Made by a program: the position numbers and the translations under genes | Assembly: GCA_964353555.1 (NCBI GenBank) | Contig: CAYGWM010000161.1 | Span: forward strand, 1 to 6,934 | Length of the DNA stretch: 6,934 nt | Reading direction: 5' to 3' | Source: PR03 sp964353555 | GTDB lineage: Bacteria; Myxococcota_A; UBA9160; PR03 | Shown: positions 1-6,215 of the stretch, piece by piece | How the letters are laid out: every line of letters starts with the position of its first letter | Position numbering within the stretch: the first letter of the stretch is position 1 | The notes under the pieces: model-generated | Told to the model about the DNA's origin: nothing | What the model saw: the letters and a program-made list of their open reading frames with translations, nothing else | Databases searched by the model: none

Positions 1-101
1 TCTGCGGCGACGCGCTTGATCGCGCCTACATCGCGCGCTGGACGCGCGAACTCGGTGTCGAGGCACTCTGGGAGCGCGCCGAAGCAGCGGCTCGGGGCTG
101 A
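1..101 (+). CDS. C-terminal tail of an unidentified protein (partial)
   Basis: An open frame enters from the left edge (codons from base 3) and ends at TGA 99-101. It gives 32 residues, beginning CGDALDRAYIARW and ending WERAEAAARG. The composition (Ala/Arg/Glu-rich, amphipathic, third positions almost all G or C) looks like genuine coding sequence in this G+C range. The pattern of a Tyr-Ile-x-x-Trp helix followed by ELGVEALWERA resembles the C-termini of some small nucleotidyltransferase-like proteins, but this is a weak resemblance and no catalytic part is visible. The gene converges on the minus-strand genes that end near 205-258. Confidence 0.5.
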   Translation, partial: CGDALDRAYIARWTRELGVEALWERAEAAARG

Positions 102-204
102 GCGCCGGCGCGTGCGAGTGGGCGCAGCGATGCCCGCGATTGGGGATGCCCGGCGCAAGGGACGACGACGTCGCTAGCATACGCAGTACAGCGGGATTCT
201 ATTG

Positions 205-303
205 TCAGACTTCCGTCTGGTCGGGCCAGATGCGGCGGAAGTCACGTTGCGCGCCGATCAGGATCGGTCCCGGTTCGGCGTTGATGAACAGTTTCGGAAG
301 ACT
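205..303 (-). pseudogene. Haloalkane dehalogenase (LinB-type) internal fragment
   Basis: On the minus strand this frame reads LPKLFINAEPGPILIG, then AQRDFRRIWPDQTEV, then TGA (205-207). From knowledge of the family, this matches the segment of LinB/DmbA-like haloalkane dehalogenases just before the catalytic-base histidine, where LinB has IPKLFINAEPG and RDFCRTWPNQTE. About 31 codons survive. The nucleophile Asp, the halide-binding Trp and the catalytic His (in the HFIQED-type motif) are all absent, so it cannot be an active enzyme. The similarity stops at both ends. Upstream it runs, in another frame, into the 3' end of the carotenoid oxygenase. Downstream it hits a stop and then unrelated sequence. 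It is best read as a recombination remnant. The family call rests on remembered homologues, not on a search. Confidence 0.72.
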
Positions 304-1766
304 GCAGGTTCCCAGGTTCCGTGGAACCCGTAGGGCTGGAGCGGGAGCGACACGCTGGCGACGGGGCCCTTCGCGACGCGCTTCGATTCGAAGACACACA
401 CATCGGTGCGCTCCGCGAGTCCGTCCGAAACCAGCGCGATCACCCATCCGTCGTCAGGATCGGTCGCGCCCGGGCGCGGCGCGAAGACCGGCTCGCCGAC
501 GAATTGCTGCTCGCCCGCGGTCCAAACTTCGGTCGGGCGCGCGGGATCGCGCGTGTCGATGCGCGCGATCGAGTCGAAGGGATCCGACTTGCTGCGATCG
601 GCGCGGGTCGAAGCGTAGATGGCGGGCGCATCGAGGCCTTCGCGATCGGGATGGACGCGCGGGAAGTCGAGGCCGCAATCGGAGAGCGCGTGCCACGTCG
701 CGGTGTCGAACCCGTCGCGCACGGTCGCCCGGTAGAGGCGCTGCGGCGGTCCGCTATCCGGCAGCGCCGGGTCGAACGGCCGCTTGGCGCCCTGGAAGCC
801 GAACTCGTGGCCGAAGACGTAGGTCTCGAAGCTGCAAAGATCGACCGCGAGCGTCGCGTCATCCACGTCGAATGCATTGGCGAAGTGCACTACGAAGGAG
901 CGCTGCGGCAGCGTCACGGTGCGCACCGGACCGGGCCGGCCGCGCGGAACCAACACGAGGGTGCCGGGCTGGCTCTCGTCCACCGCGATCGCTTCGATCA
1001 GCGTCTTCATCCCGATCCCGGCCTGCACGAAGCGCGCGATCTTGGCCTTCATCGGGTTGCCCGGCAGCACATACCAACGCGGCGTCACGACGAAATCGTG
1101 GACGAAGTGCAGGCCCGGCACGCTGGCGTCGCAGGTCGCGACCTGCGTGCCCGTCTCGTCGAACTCGCGGAACGTGAAGGTGGTGGGCATGCCCATTTTG
1201 AGGCTGCACCCGACCAGCCGACGGGTTTCCGTGTCGATGCGCATGTGCGCGAGAAACGCGCCCTTCGGCAGCGCGCCGCCGAAGGTCTCCTCGCCCTTGG
1301 TGGCGAGCGACTCCGCATCGATCGCGTAGGGGCGGCCGCCCTCCCAGCCGCAGAGCAGGCGGCCCGCCCACGGCACAATCGTGGTATTTGCGACGTTGCG
1401 GAGCGTCGGACCGAACCAGTTCTGCCACATCCACTCGGAGCGATTCGTGCCGATGCCGCGATAGACGATCTTGCCAGCCGCGCGCTCCGCCTCGTACGCG
1501 GGCGTTCGCACTAAGCGAGAGTGCAGGCGCGCGCCGCCGTCTTCGGTGAACGACAACGCGCGCACGAGTCCGTGCCCGTCGAATGGATGCGCGAGTCGAT
1601 CGCCGATCTGTGTCCACCCCGGACCGTTCTGGAGATGGCGCCCGCCTCGCAGCGCCTCGGGAACGACCCCACACACGGATGCGGGCGGGACGACGAGATC
1701 GAGTTCGCCCGGCGTCGCGGTCATCGCAGCGTTCCAGGCGCGGGTGCGTGCAGACATCGCGGTCAC
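258..1766 (-). CDS. Carotenoid cleavage oxygenase (RPE65/apocarotenoid oxygenase family)
   Basis: Predicted 502-residue non-haem Fe(II) dioxygenase that cleaves a C=C bond in carotenoids, apocarotenoids or stilbene-like compounds. All four iron-binding histidines of the seven-bladed propeller family are visible: H174 (FLAHMRID), H223 (HFVHDFVVT), H294 (VVHFANAF) and H482 (YGFHGTW). Family hallmarks LQNGPGW (45-51), HPFDGHGLV (60-68) and GEPVFAPRPGATDPDDGW (424-441) are also present. Length is normal for bacterial members (about 480-500). The start is GTG at 1766, preceded by GGGGG; an ATG three codons later (1757) is possible. The last dozen residues (after HGTWEPA) are encoded by an out-of-frame haloalkane dehalogenase fragment, so the natural C-terminus was probably replaced, though the catalytic core ends before it. 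The gene lies 100 bp downstream of the PhyH frame on the same strand. The substrate cannot be told from sequence alone. Confidence 0.93.
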   Translation of the reverse strand: MTAMSARTRAWNAAMTATPGELDLVVPPASVCGVVPEALRGGRHLQNGPGWTQIGDRLAHPFDGHGLVRALSFTEDGGARLHSRLVRTPAYEAERAAGKIVYRGIGTNRSEWMWQNWFGPTLRNVANTTIVPWAGRLLCGWEGGRPYAIDAESLATKGEETFGGALPKGAFLAHMRIDTETRRLVGCSLKMGMPTTFTFREFDETGTQVATCDASVPGLHFVHDFVVTPRWYVLPGNPMKAKIARFVQAGIGMKTLIEAIAVDESQPGTLVLVPRGRPGPVRTVTLPQRSFVVHFANAFDVDDATLAVDLCSFETYVFGHEFGFQGAKRPFDPALPDSGPPQRLYRATVRDGFDTATWHALSDCGLDFPRVHPDREGLDAPAIYASTRADRSKSDPFDSIARIDTRDPARPTEVWTAGEQQFVGEPVFAPRPGATDPDDGWVIALVSDGLAERTDVCVFESKRVAKGPVASVSLPLQPYGFHGTWEPAVFRNCSSTPNRDRS

Positions 1767-1866
1767 GGTGAACCCCCATTCCGTCGAGGCGTTGGATCAG
1801 CGAGAGGTTGGGTAGCAAAGCAACGCGTGATCTCCATGTGGAGGCGCAGGTGCGGACGCGCGCAGC

Positions 1867-3072
1867 TCAATCGCCCTGGTAGCCGGGCTCCTGCGAGATG
1901 CTGGTGTGGGTCTTGGAGCGCACGGCGTTGAGCCGCTGCCGATTGCGCTCAGCGGGATCGGGATCCACGGAGCGCTGTCCGAATCCGGTGTGGAGAACCT
2001 CGCGCGTTTGGGTCCGCGGCGGTTGGCTCATGTGCAAGGTGCAGCTCAGGTGCAGAGTTACGTCGCCCGTTCGTGTCGGCAGATCGAGGGGTTCGAGATC
2101 CAGCCCGGGTTGTACGCACGGAGCCCGCTACACCAGGGCGCGATGAGATCCCGGCACCACCCGTAGCTGTCCCGAGTCTGCGTCAGCGCCGGTCACCGAG
2201 ATGCCAACTGTCAGCGAGCAACACTCGTAGCAGTGACGGCCGAGGCCGCAGTCCTTGTGCCACGGTACGTCGGAGATGCCCTTCACGACGCCGATCGGCT
2301 TGGTGAGCGCGCTGACCCGATTGCCCGGCTTCCGGATCGACGCGTGCCCGATGCCGGGAATGCCTCCGATGCGCCGGAAGCGCTCCTCGTCGATCAGTGC
2401 GACGGTCGTCTCGGAGAAGCGATCGAAGCCCTCCATGCGAACCAGGTGTTCGGTGCCGTCCTTCGTCGTAGCGAACCAGGCGCGGGGATCACCCTTTTCG
2501 AAGTGCGGTACGGCCTTCGGGAAATCGGACTACACCGCTGCCATCTCGGCTTCGGCGAAGAGGCCGCGGATGTGCAGATAGCCCGCTTGCTCCAGAAACG
2601 CGCGCATCTCTTCGTCGGAATCGTCCGGCGTGAAGCTGCGACGGATGTCGGTGTCGAAGCGCACATCGCCGCGCGCGTGGATGCGCCGCGCGTCGAGGGC
2701 GGCGCGCAGGATCAGCCACCAGTTGAGGAACTCCGGCAGACCGCCCTCGGGCATGTCGAGCGCCCGGTTGCTGATGAAGGCGACGGGCGTGCTCTGGTCG
2801 TTCGCGATGTCGATCAACTGCTCGGCGCTGAGGCGCACGCGCGCGCGGCCGTGATGGCCGGCCTTCACCGACACGCGGTCGCGCTGCCAGGCGAGAGTCC
2901 ATGGTTCGCCCTCCGTGTCGATGCAGAAATCGGCGAGCCGGAGTTCGCGCGCGGCGGGAGCAATCAGCGCCTGGTGCGCGTCGAACAGGGAAGGCAGCGT
3001 CTCGCGAAAGAATCGCCTCGGATCGACCGGAGCCTGCTCGGAATCCACTCGCGTTGGCAGATCGACAGACAT
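1867..3072 (-). pseudogene. SCP2-like/phytanoyl-CoA dioxygenase fusion with two in-frame UAG codons
   Basis: A single frame runs from ATG 3072 to TGA 1867-1869 (401 codons). It is interrupted only by TAG at 2530-2532 (codon 181) and TAG at 2128-2130 (codon 315). Residues 1-150 look like a sterol-carrier/SCP2-type lipid-binding domain (GEPWTL 55-60, VRLSAEQLIDI 79-89, LDMPEGGLPEFLNWW 105-119). Residues 153-401 are a PhyH-type Fe(II)/2-oxoglutarate dioxygenase. The iron triad is H272-x-D274 (PWHKDCGLG) and H347 (TLHMSQPP), with R357 a likely 2-oxoglutarate ligand; VVPGSHRA and LPTRTGDVTLH are also typical. Similarity continues without frameshift across both stops, and each stop replaces one residue. 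Terminated at the first UAG, the product would be 180 residues with the lipid domain only. A GGAG seven bases before the ATG supports the start. Decay, sequencing error or stop suppression are all possible; two nonsense mutations is the default reading. Confidence 0.85.
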
Positions 3073-3079
3073 GGCGCTT

Positions 3080-3083
3080 CTCC
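3080..3083 (-). promoter_or_regulatory. Shine-Dalgarno site of the PhyH fusion gene
   Basis: On the minus strand GGAG lies seven bases before the ATG at 3072. It selects this start over longer in-frame extensions into the upstream GMC remnant, whose translation does not look protein-like. Confidence 0.6.
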
Positions 3084-3209
3084 AGAATGTGGGACGCGGA
3101 GTCGCCGTGAACTGCGCCCGGCGAATGGGAACCGTATCCCGAGCCGCGAGCTTCGGCGAAGCCTGCGCATCTCTGACGCGCAGCGATTCACCGACCATCT
3201 CGTGAGCCG

Positions 3210-3617
3210 TCAGCGGGCCAGAGCGCGTTCGATCCACCAGGCGTCGCGCTCTGCAAGCATCACGACGACCGCGTTCGGGTGCCCTCTCGGCACCGACGGC
3301 ATTACGGACGCGTCGGCCACCCAAAGTCCGTCGACGCCGCGCACGCGAAGTTCCGGATCGACGACCCCGCGTTGGCCGGAGCCCATGCTGCCTGTGCTCG
3401 TCGGGTGATACACGGTCTGGAGCTGTCAGCCCGCATGGTCGAGCAGCGCTCCGGTCTTCCAGTAGCACCGGCTTGGCGCGACGTATTCGATGGAAGTCCT
3501 CCCACAATCCAAGGTCCGAAGAATCAAGAGCACGTCAACGACGCATGGGTCGTCGGGGACGACACGCTGCTTTCTGATAGACCTCACCGGCGTCGCAAGA
3601 TATGCCGAGTCAACCAG
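3210..3617 (-). pseudogene. GMC oxidoreductase C-terminal remnant
   Basis: The well-conserved part (3210-3425) reads QTVYHPTSTGSMG, VVDPELRVRGVDGLWVADAS and PRGHPNAVVVMLAER. This is the C-terminal domain of FAD-dependent GMC alcohol dehydrogenases/oxidases, including the active-site His of YHP and the His/Asn pair region (GHPNA). In the same frame a TGA sits at 3426-3428, where a residue such as Arg would be expected. Upstream, VDSAYLATP, VVDVLLILRT and ALLDHAG still resemble this domain, until a TAG at 3618-3620. The FAD-binding N-terminal 400 or so residues are missing: the divergent ABM gene occupies the adjacent DNA. It is therefore a non-functional remnant. The part upstream of 3426 is a weaker call than the last 71 codons. 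It lies 137 bp upstream of the PhyH start on the same strand. Confidence 0.8.
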
Positions 3618-3622
3618 CTAGC

Positions 3623-3626
3623 GAGG
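3623..3626 (+). promoter_or_regulatory. Shine-Dalgarno site deciding the ABM gene start
   Basis: GAGG is placed five bases before the ATG at 3632. The upstream in-frame ATG at 3602 has no comparable site and would add ten residues (MPSQPASEVT) not expected in the family, so 3632 is preferred. Confidence 0.6.
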
Positions 3627-3631
3627 TAACC

Positions 3632-3931
3632 ATGAGCGCGTTCAACATCGTTCGTTTTCGCGTCAAGCCGGGACACGAGCAAGAGTTCATCGAGCTGCAT
3701 CGTAAGGCACAGCGGGACTCCGCCGGATTCCAGCGCGGGTCGCTGGTCAGCACGGGCGACAGAACCTTCTGCTTCATCGGGGAGTGGTGGAGCATGCAGG
3801 ACATCGTCGAGTTCAGACCGAGGATGGCCAAGATACTGGACAGCATGCGCGAGGTGCTCGAAGACCTCGGCGGCGGACTTGGCCTGACGGATCCTGTATC
3901 CGGGGAATCCGTCCTCGAGGTGAAGAACTAG
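3632..3931 (+). CDS. Antibiotic biosynthesis monooxygenase (ABM)-like small protein
   Basis: Predicted 99-residue cytoplasmic protein with the dimeric alpha+beta barrel pattern of ABM-type cofactor-free monooxygenases. It has a first strand FNIVRFRVKPGHEQEF (residues 4-19), a helix, a strand pair RGSLVSTGDRTFCFIGEWW (about 30-48), then a long helix SMQDIVEFRPRMAKILDSMREVLEDLG. Length and secondary-structure order fit the family, but ABM proteins differ widely in function (monooxygenase, isomerase, haem-degrading, or no known activity) and no substrate can be assigned. It ends in TAG at the expected C-terminus. It is the only complete plus-strand gene here, and its 5' end abuts the truncated GMC remnant on the opposite strand. 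No clear promoter or terminator is visible. The sequence reaches the assembly gap 22 bases later. Confidence 0.75.
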   Translation: MSAFNIVRFRVKPGHEQEFIELHRKAQRDSAGFQRGSLVSTGDRTFCFIGEWWSMQDIVEFRPRMAKILDSMREVLEDLGGGLGLTDPVSGESVLEVKN

Positions 3932-3953
3932 CGCGCTCGTCGCGAGTATCGTG

Positions 3954-4053
3954 NNNNNNNNNNNNNNNNNNNNNNNNNNNNNNNNNNNNNNNNNNNNNNN
4001 NNNNNNNNNNNNNNNNNNNNNNNNNNNNNNNNNNNNNNNNNNNNNNNNNNNNN
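3954..4053. other. Assembly gap of exactly 100 N
   Basis: The run of 100 ambiguous bases is the conventional placeholder for a scaffold join of unknown size. No sequence is known here, and any frame crossing it is meaningless. The order and distance of the flanking contigs depend on scaffolding evidence not visible in the window. Confidence 0.97.
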
Positions 4054-4248
4054 GAGTCATCGCACCCTCCAATTCCCTTCGACCAGCAGGGCCTGGTCGC
4101 ACTGTCCTTCCTCTCCCCCAGCCGAGGTCGATCGCGCTATCGGCGCGCGGCAGATCCCGCAGTCGTTCGCACCGCAGCGCGACGAAGCGTTCGTGCGGCT
4201 CGGCGAAGTCGGCCGTGGCCTATGCGCGCGCCGCTCCGGGTCGTTCAT
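4054..4248 (-). pseudogene. Class I SAM-dependent methyltransferase N-terminal fragment, frameshifted
   Basis: From ATG 4248, 26 bases after the GNAT stop codon, the minus strand reads MNDPERRAH. It then continues in a shifted frame (from about 4219) as ATADFAEPHERFVALRCERL and RDLPRADSAIDLGWGRG. The layout (ADF..P..RF..L..ERL..LP....DLGxGxG) is that of the first 50 or so residues of Rossmann-fold methyltransferases, where DLGCGPG is the usual SAM-binding loop. One frameshift near 4220 is needed. A second shift after about 4100 would restore a GCDDS-like acidic strand before the gap. The loop deviates from consensus (DLGWGRG). Because this lies at a contig end, sequencing error is as likely as true decay. 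The family call is from pattern memory only. Confidence 0.5.
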
Positions 4249-4274
4249 CAGCTCGGGCTCGGGGCTTCTGAGCA

Positions 4275-4823
4275 CTACGGCTCTCCCGGCTTCTCCAGCT
4301 GCCAGTAGCCGACGTCGATCCAGCGCTCGAACTTGCACCCCACGCGCAGAAAGTGAGCCACCTTCACGAAGCCCAGCTTCTCGTGCAGGCGCACCGACCC
4401 TTCGTTCGGCAGCGCGATGCCGCCGATCAGATGCCGGTAGCCGCGCGCGAAGATGCGTCGCACGAGCTCGGCGTACAGCGTCGTCCCGAGCCCTTGCCCA
4501 CCGAGCCCGTCGCGCAGGTAGATCGTGGACTCGGTCGTAGGGAGATAGGCCGCGCGTGCGTGGAAGCGGCCGGCGTAGGCGTAGCCGAGCAGCTCGCTAC
4601 CGCGCTCGAGCACCAGCCACTCGTGTGCGGCCAGCACCGTCTCCATGCGCAGCGCCATCTCGCTCGCCGGCACCGGATCGACCTCGAAGGTGACCACGGT
4701 GTTCGCGATGTACCAGTTGTAGATGTCCGCGACGCCCGCTGCGTCGGCCAGCGTCGCCGCCCGAACGGCCCCGCTCATGCCGCGAGCGTAGCCCACTGAT
4801 CCGCTCGGGGATGCGACTCCCAT
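4275..4823 (-). CDS. GNAT N-acetyltransferase, phosphinothricin acetyltransferase (Pat/Bar)-like
   Basis: Predicted acetyl-CoA-dependent acetyltransferase. The Pat/Bar subfamily acetylates glutamate-like amines such as phosphinothricin or methionine sulfoximine/sulfone. With the start at 4823 the protein has 182 residues. Visible features are VRAATLADAAGVADIYNWYI at the N-terminus, GYAYAGRFHARAAY (80-93), TESTIYL with the subfamily Glu (about 97-103), the acetyl-CoA loop GGQGLGTTLY (108-117), LPNEGSVRLHEKLGF with His147 (138-152) and WIDVGYWQL (168-176). All of these line up with Bar. A GGAGGG about nine bases before ATG 4823 favours that start; ATG 4778 (167 residues) fits the family length slightly better but lacks a Shine-Dalgarno site. 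It ends in TAG and is followed 26 bases later by the methyltransferase fragment. The physiological substrate is uncertain. Confidence 0.9.
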   Translation of the reverse strand: MGVASPSGSVGYARGMSGAVRAATLADAAGVADIYNWYIANTVVTFEVDPVPASEMALRMETVLAAHEWLVLERGSELLGYAYAGRFHARAAYLPTTESTIYLRDGLGGQGLGTTLYAELVRRIFARGYRHLIGGIALPNEGSVRLHEKLGFVKVAHFLRVGCKFERWIDVGYWQLEKPGEP

Positions 4824-4831
4824 TGGGCGCT

Positions 4832-4837
4832 TCCCTC
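4832..4837 (-). promoter_or_regulatory. Shine-Dalgarno site for the GNAT gene
   Basis: GGAGGG on the minus strand, about nine bases before ATG 4823. It is the strongest ribosome-binding match near the gene and is the reason for preferring 4823 over 4778. Confidence 0.5.
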
Positions 4838-4865
4838 CGCCTTTGGCACGCGCGAGATCGGTCAG

Positions 4866-4892
4866 TAGATAATGCGGCAGCAATAAACACAA
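4866..4892 (-). promoter_or_regulatory. Possible promoter in the P450-GNAT intergenic region
   Basis: The 198 bp between the P450 stop and the GNAT start hold one A+T-rich patch in otherwise G+C-rich DNA. On the minus strand TTGTGT and TATCTA are separated by 15 bases, a shorter spacing than ideal, about 45 bases before the GNAT start. This would give the GNAT gene its own promoter, separate from the Coq4-P450 pair. It is a weak match, and I see no hairpin terminator or operator nearby. Confidence 0.22.
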
Positions 4893-5021
4893 CCGAGCGT
4901 ACTCCGGAGCTGAGTCCGATGGTGAGTGGTGGAGGCGCCGCGTCGAGCGCGCGACGCTGGACGCGGATGACGCGCTCGGCCTCTCGCCAGCGTCAGCGGA
5001 GCGAATCGGATGGGCAGAGAA

Positions 5022-6215
5022 CTACCGCTGCTCGACCGAACGTCGCCGCACGCGCAGCGCCGCGGGGCAACGCAGCGCGGTCCGGCGCGGGATGGCAGCC
5101 TCGTGGTCGATCAGCTCGAGGTCGGGCAGACGCTCGAGGAGAACCTCGAGTGCCACCGACATGTTCTTGCGCGCGAGATGCATTCCGGGGCAGCTCTTGG
5201 CGCCGCGTCCAAACACCAGATTCGGCGGCTGCACCCGATCGACGTCGAAGCGGTCGGGGTCGCGGATCCGGGCGGGGTCGCGGTTCGCACCGGCGATCGC
5301 GAAGAGCACCCACGTATCCGCGGGAATCTCGATGCCCTGGAACGTCGCCGGCTCGCTTCGGGATAGGCGCGGCAGAACCGCGATCGGTGTCTCCCAGCGA
5401 AGGCTCTCGCTGACGGCGGCGTCGATCCGGTCGGGCGAGCGGCCGATCGTGTCCCAACCCGCTGCTTGCGTGAACAGCGCATAGAGCAGATTTCCGAGCG
5501 AACCGTGGGTCGTCTCTCCGCCCGTCGGGAAGAGCAGCCGGACGTGGGAGAGGATCTCTTCGTCGTCGAGCGAGCGCCCATCGACTTCGGCGTGAATCAG
5601 CTCGGAGATCACATCATTGCGGGGCGCACGGCGCCGATCCGCAACGATCGGAGCGAGAAACTCGGACATCGTGCGCCGCGCGAGCAGGCCCCGCGCGGGG
5701 TCGTCGCGAAACCGCAGCAGAGCCAGCGCCCAGTCGTGAAACTCCGCTTCCCGGTCGCGCGGCAAGCCGAGCAGCCGACTGATGACGAGATACGGAAAGC
5801 GCGCCGTGAATTCCCGGACGAGGTCGAACTCCTCGCGATCGCCGATCTGATCGACCAATTCGTGGGCCAGCGCCGCGAGCCCCGTGCGCTCATAGCTCGC
5901 AACGGCTCGCGAGCGGAATGCGGGAGTGGCGAGCTTGCGATACCTGAGATGGCTCACCGGGTCGGGGTCGGAGATGAAGCTGCGACCGATCGCGGGTTCG
6001 AAGGACGCCTGGTACATGCGGTGGCCGGGGAAGGCGTGTTCGTCCTGGAAGGCTGCCTCGAGGGCCTCGTGCTCCGTCACGATGAAGGCGGGCAGGCCGA
6101 GAAAGCGCGTCGGCTGAACGGGACCGCGCTCGCGATACGCACGCAGCACCCGGTGGAGGTTCTCTCCGGGCAGCTCGTCGAATCCGAAATCCACGGCATC
6201 GAGGTCCACGGTCAT
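5022..6215 (-). CDS. Cytochrome P450
   Basis: Predicted 397-residue soluble class I-type bacterial P450 with no membrane anchor. Landmarks are HLRYRKLATPAF (89-100, C-helix region), the I-helix PTGGETTHGSL (230-240) with the acid/Thr pair, the K-helix ExxR as E270-S-L-R273, and the haem loop FGRGAKSCPGMHLAR (335-349) with proximal Cys342. These are complete and well spaced, and the length is usual. The start is fixed by the ATGA overlap with the upstream Coq4-family gene; a longer frame back to 6257 would lie inside that gene. It ends in TAG (5022-5024). It needs a ferredoxin and reductase, which are not in the window. The substrate is unknown. Sterol, terpenoid or fatty-acid oxidation would suit the neighbours, but that is inference. 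Confidence 0.96.
   Translation of the reverse strand: MTVDLDAVDFGFDELPGENLHRVLRAYRERGPVQPTRFLGLPAFIVTEHEALEAAFQDEHAFPGHRMYQASFEPAIGRSFISDPDPVSHLRYRKLATPAFRSRAVASYERTGLAALAHELVDQIGDREEFDLVREFTARFPYLVISRLLGLPRDREAEFHDWALALLRFRDDPARGLLARRTMSEFLAPIVADRRRAPRNDVISELIHAEVDGRSLDDEEILSHVRLLFPTGGETTHGSLGNLLYALFTQAAGWDTIGRSPDRIDAAVSESLRWETPIAVLPRLSRSEPATFQGIEIPADTWVLFAIAGANRDPARIRDPDRFDVDRVQPPNLVFGRGAKSCPGMHLARKNMSVALEVLLERLPDLELIDHEAAIPRRTALRCPAALRVRRRSVEQR
6212..6215 (-). promoter_or_regulatory. ATGA stop-start overlap coupling Coq4-family and P450 genes
   Basis: On the minus strand the TGA that ends the Coq4-family frame (6212-6214) shares bases with the ATG that opens the P450 (6213-6215). Overlaps of this type usually mean termination-reinitiation and near-equal expression. 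No independent Shine-Dalgarno site is evident before the P450 ATG, which fits coupling. Confidence 0.85.

Noticed and set aside
129..152. Direct repeat GATGCCCG twice in the convergent intergenic region
   Set aside because: An eight-base G+C-rich repeat is expected by chance and has no further copies nearby, so it is not an attachment site or array.
140..1514. Long plus-strand open frames opposite the carotenoid oxygenase (345 and 397 codons)
   Set aside because: They are antisense shadows of a well-supported gene in G+C-rich DNA. The translations are Arg/Ala-rich with no domain pattern.
1767..1866. Gap between the PhyH stop and the carotenoid oxygenase start searched for a promoter or small gene
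   Set aside because: No convincing -35/-10 pair or ribosome-site-led short frame was found apart from the oxygenase start itself.
1867..3072. UAG as pyrrolysine or a general sense codon in the PhyH gene
   Set aside because: Three intact genes in the window end in TAG, there is no Pyl gene in view, and PhyH enzymes are not known to use pyrrolysine. I keep suppression as a testable option but not as the call.
3150..3162. Small hairpin GCTTC-GGC-GAAGC between the GMC remnant and the PhyH start as a terminator
   Set aside because: The stem is five pairs with a three-base loop and no T-tract; hairpins of this size are common by chance in such DNA.
2233..3408. A 391-codon plus-strand open frame
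   Set aside because: It lies opposite the PhyH and GMC coding sequence, whose motifs are clear on the minus strand. Its own translation has no recognisable features.
4057..4060. ATG at 4060 on the minus strand with GGAGG five bases upstream as a new gene start at the gap edge
   Set aside because: Only seven bases of it are known before the N run, and the same bases fall inside the methyltransferase-like segment, so a separate gene cannot be supported.
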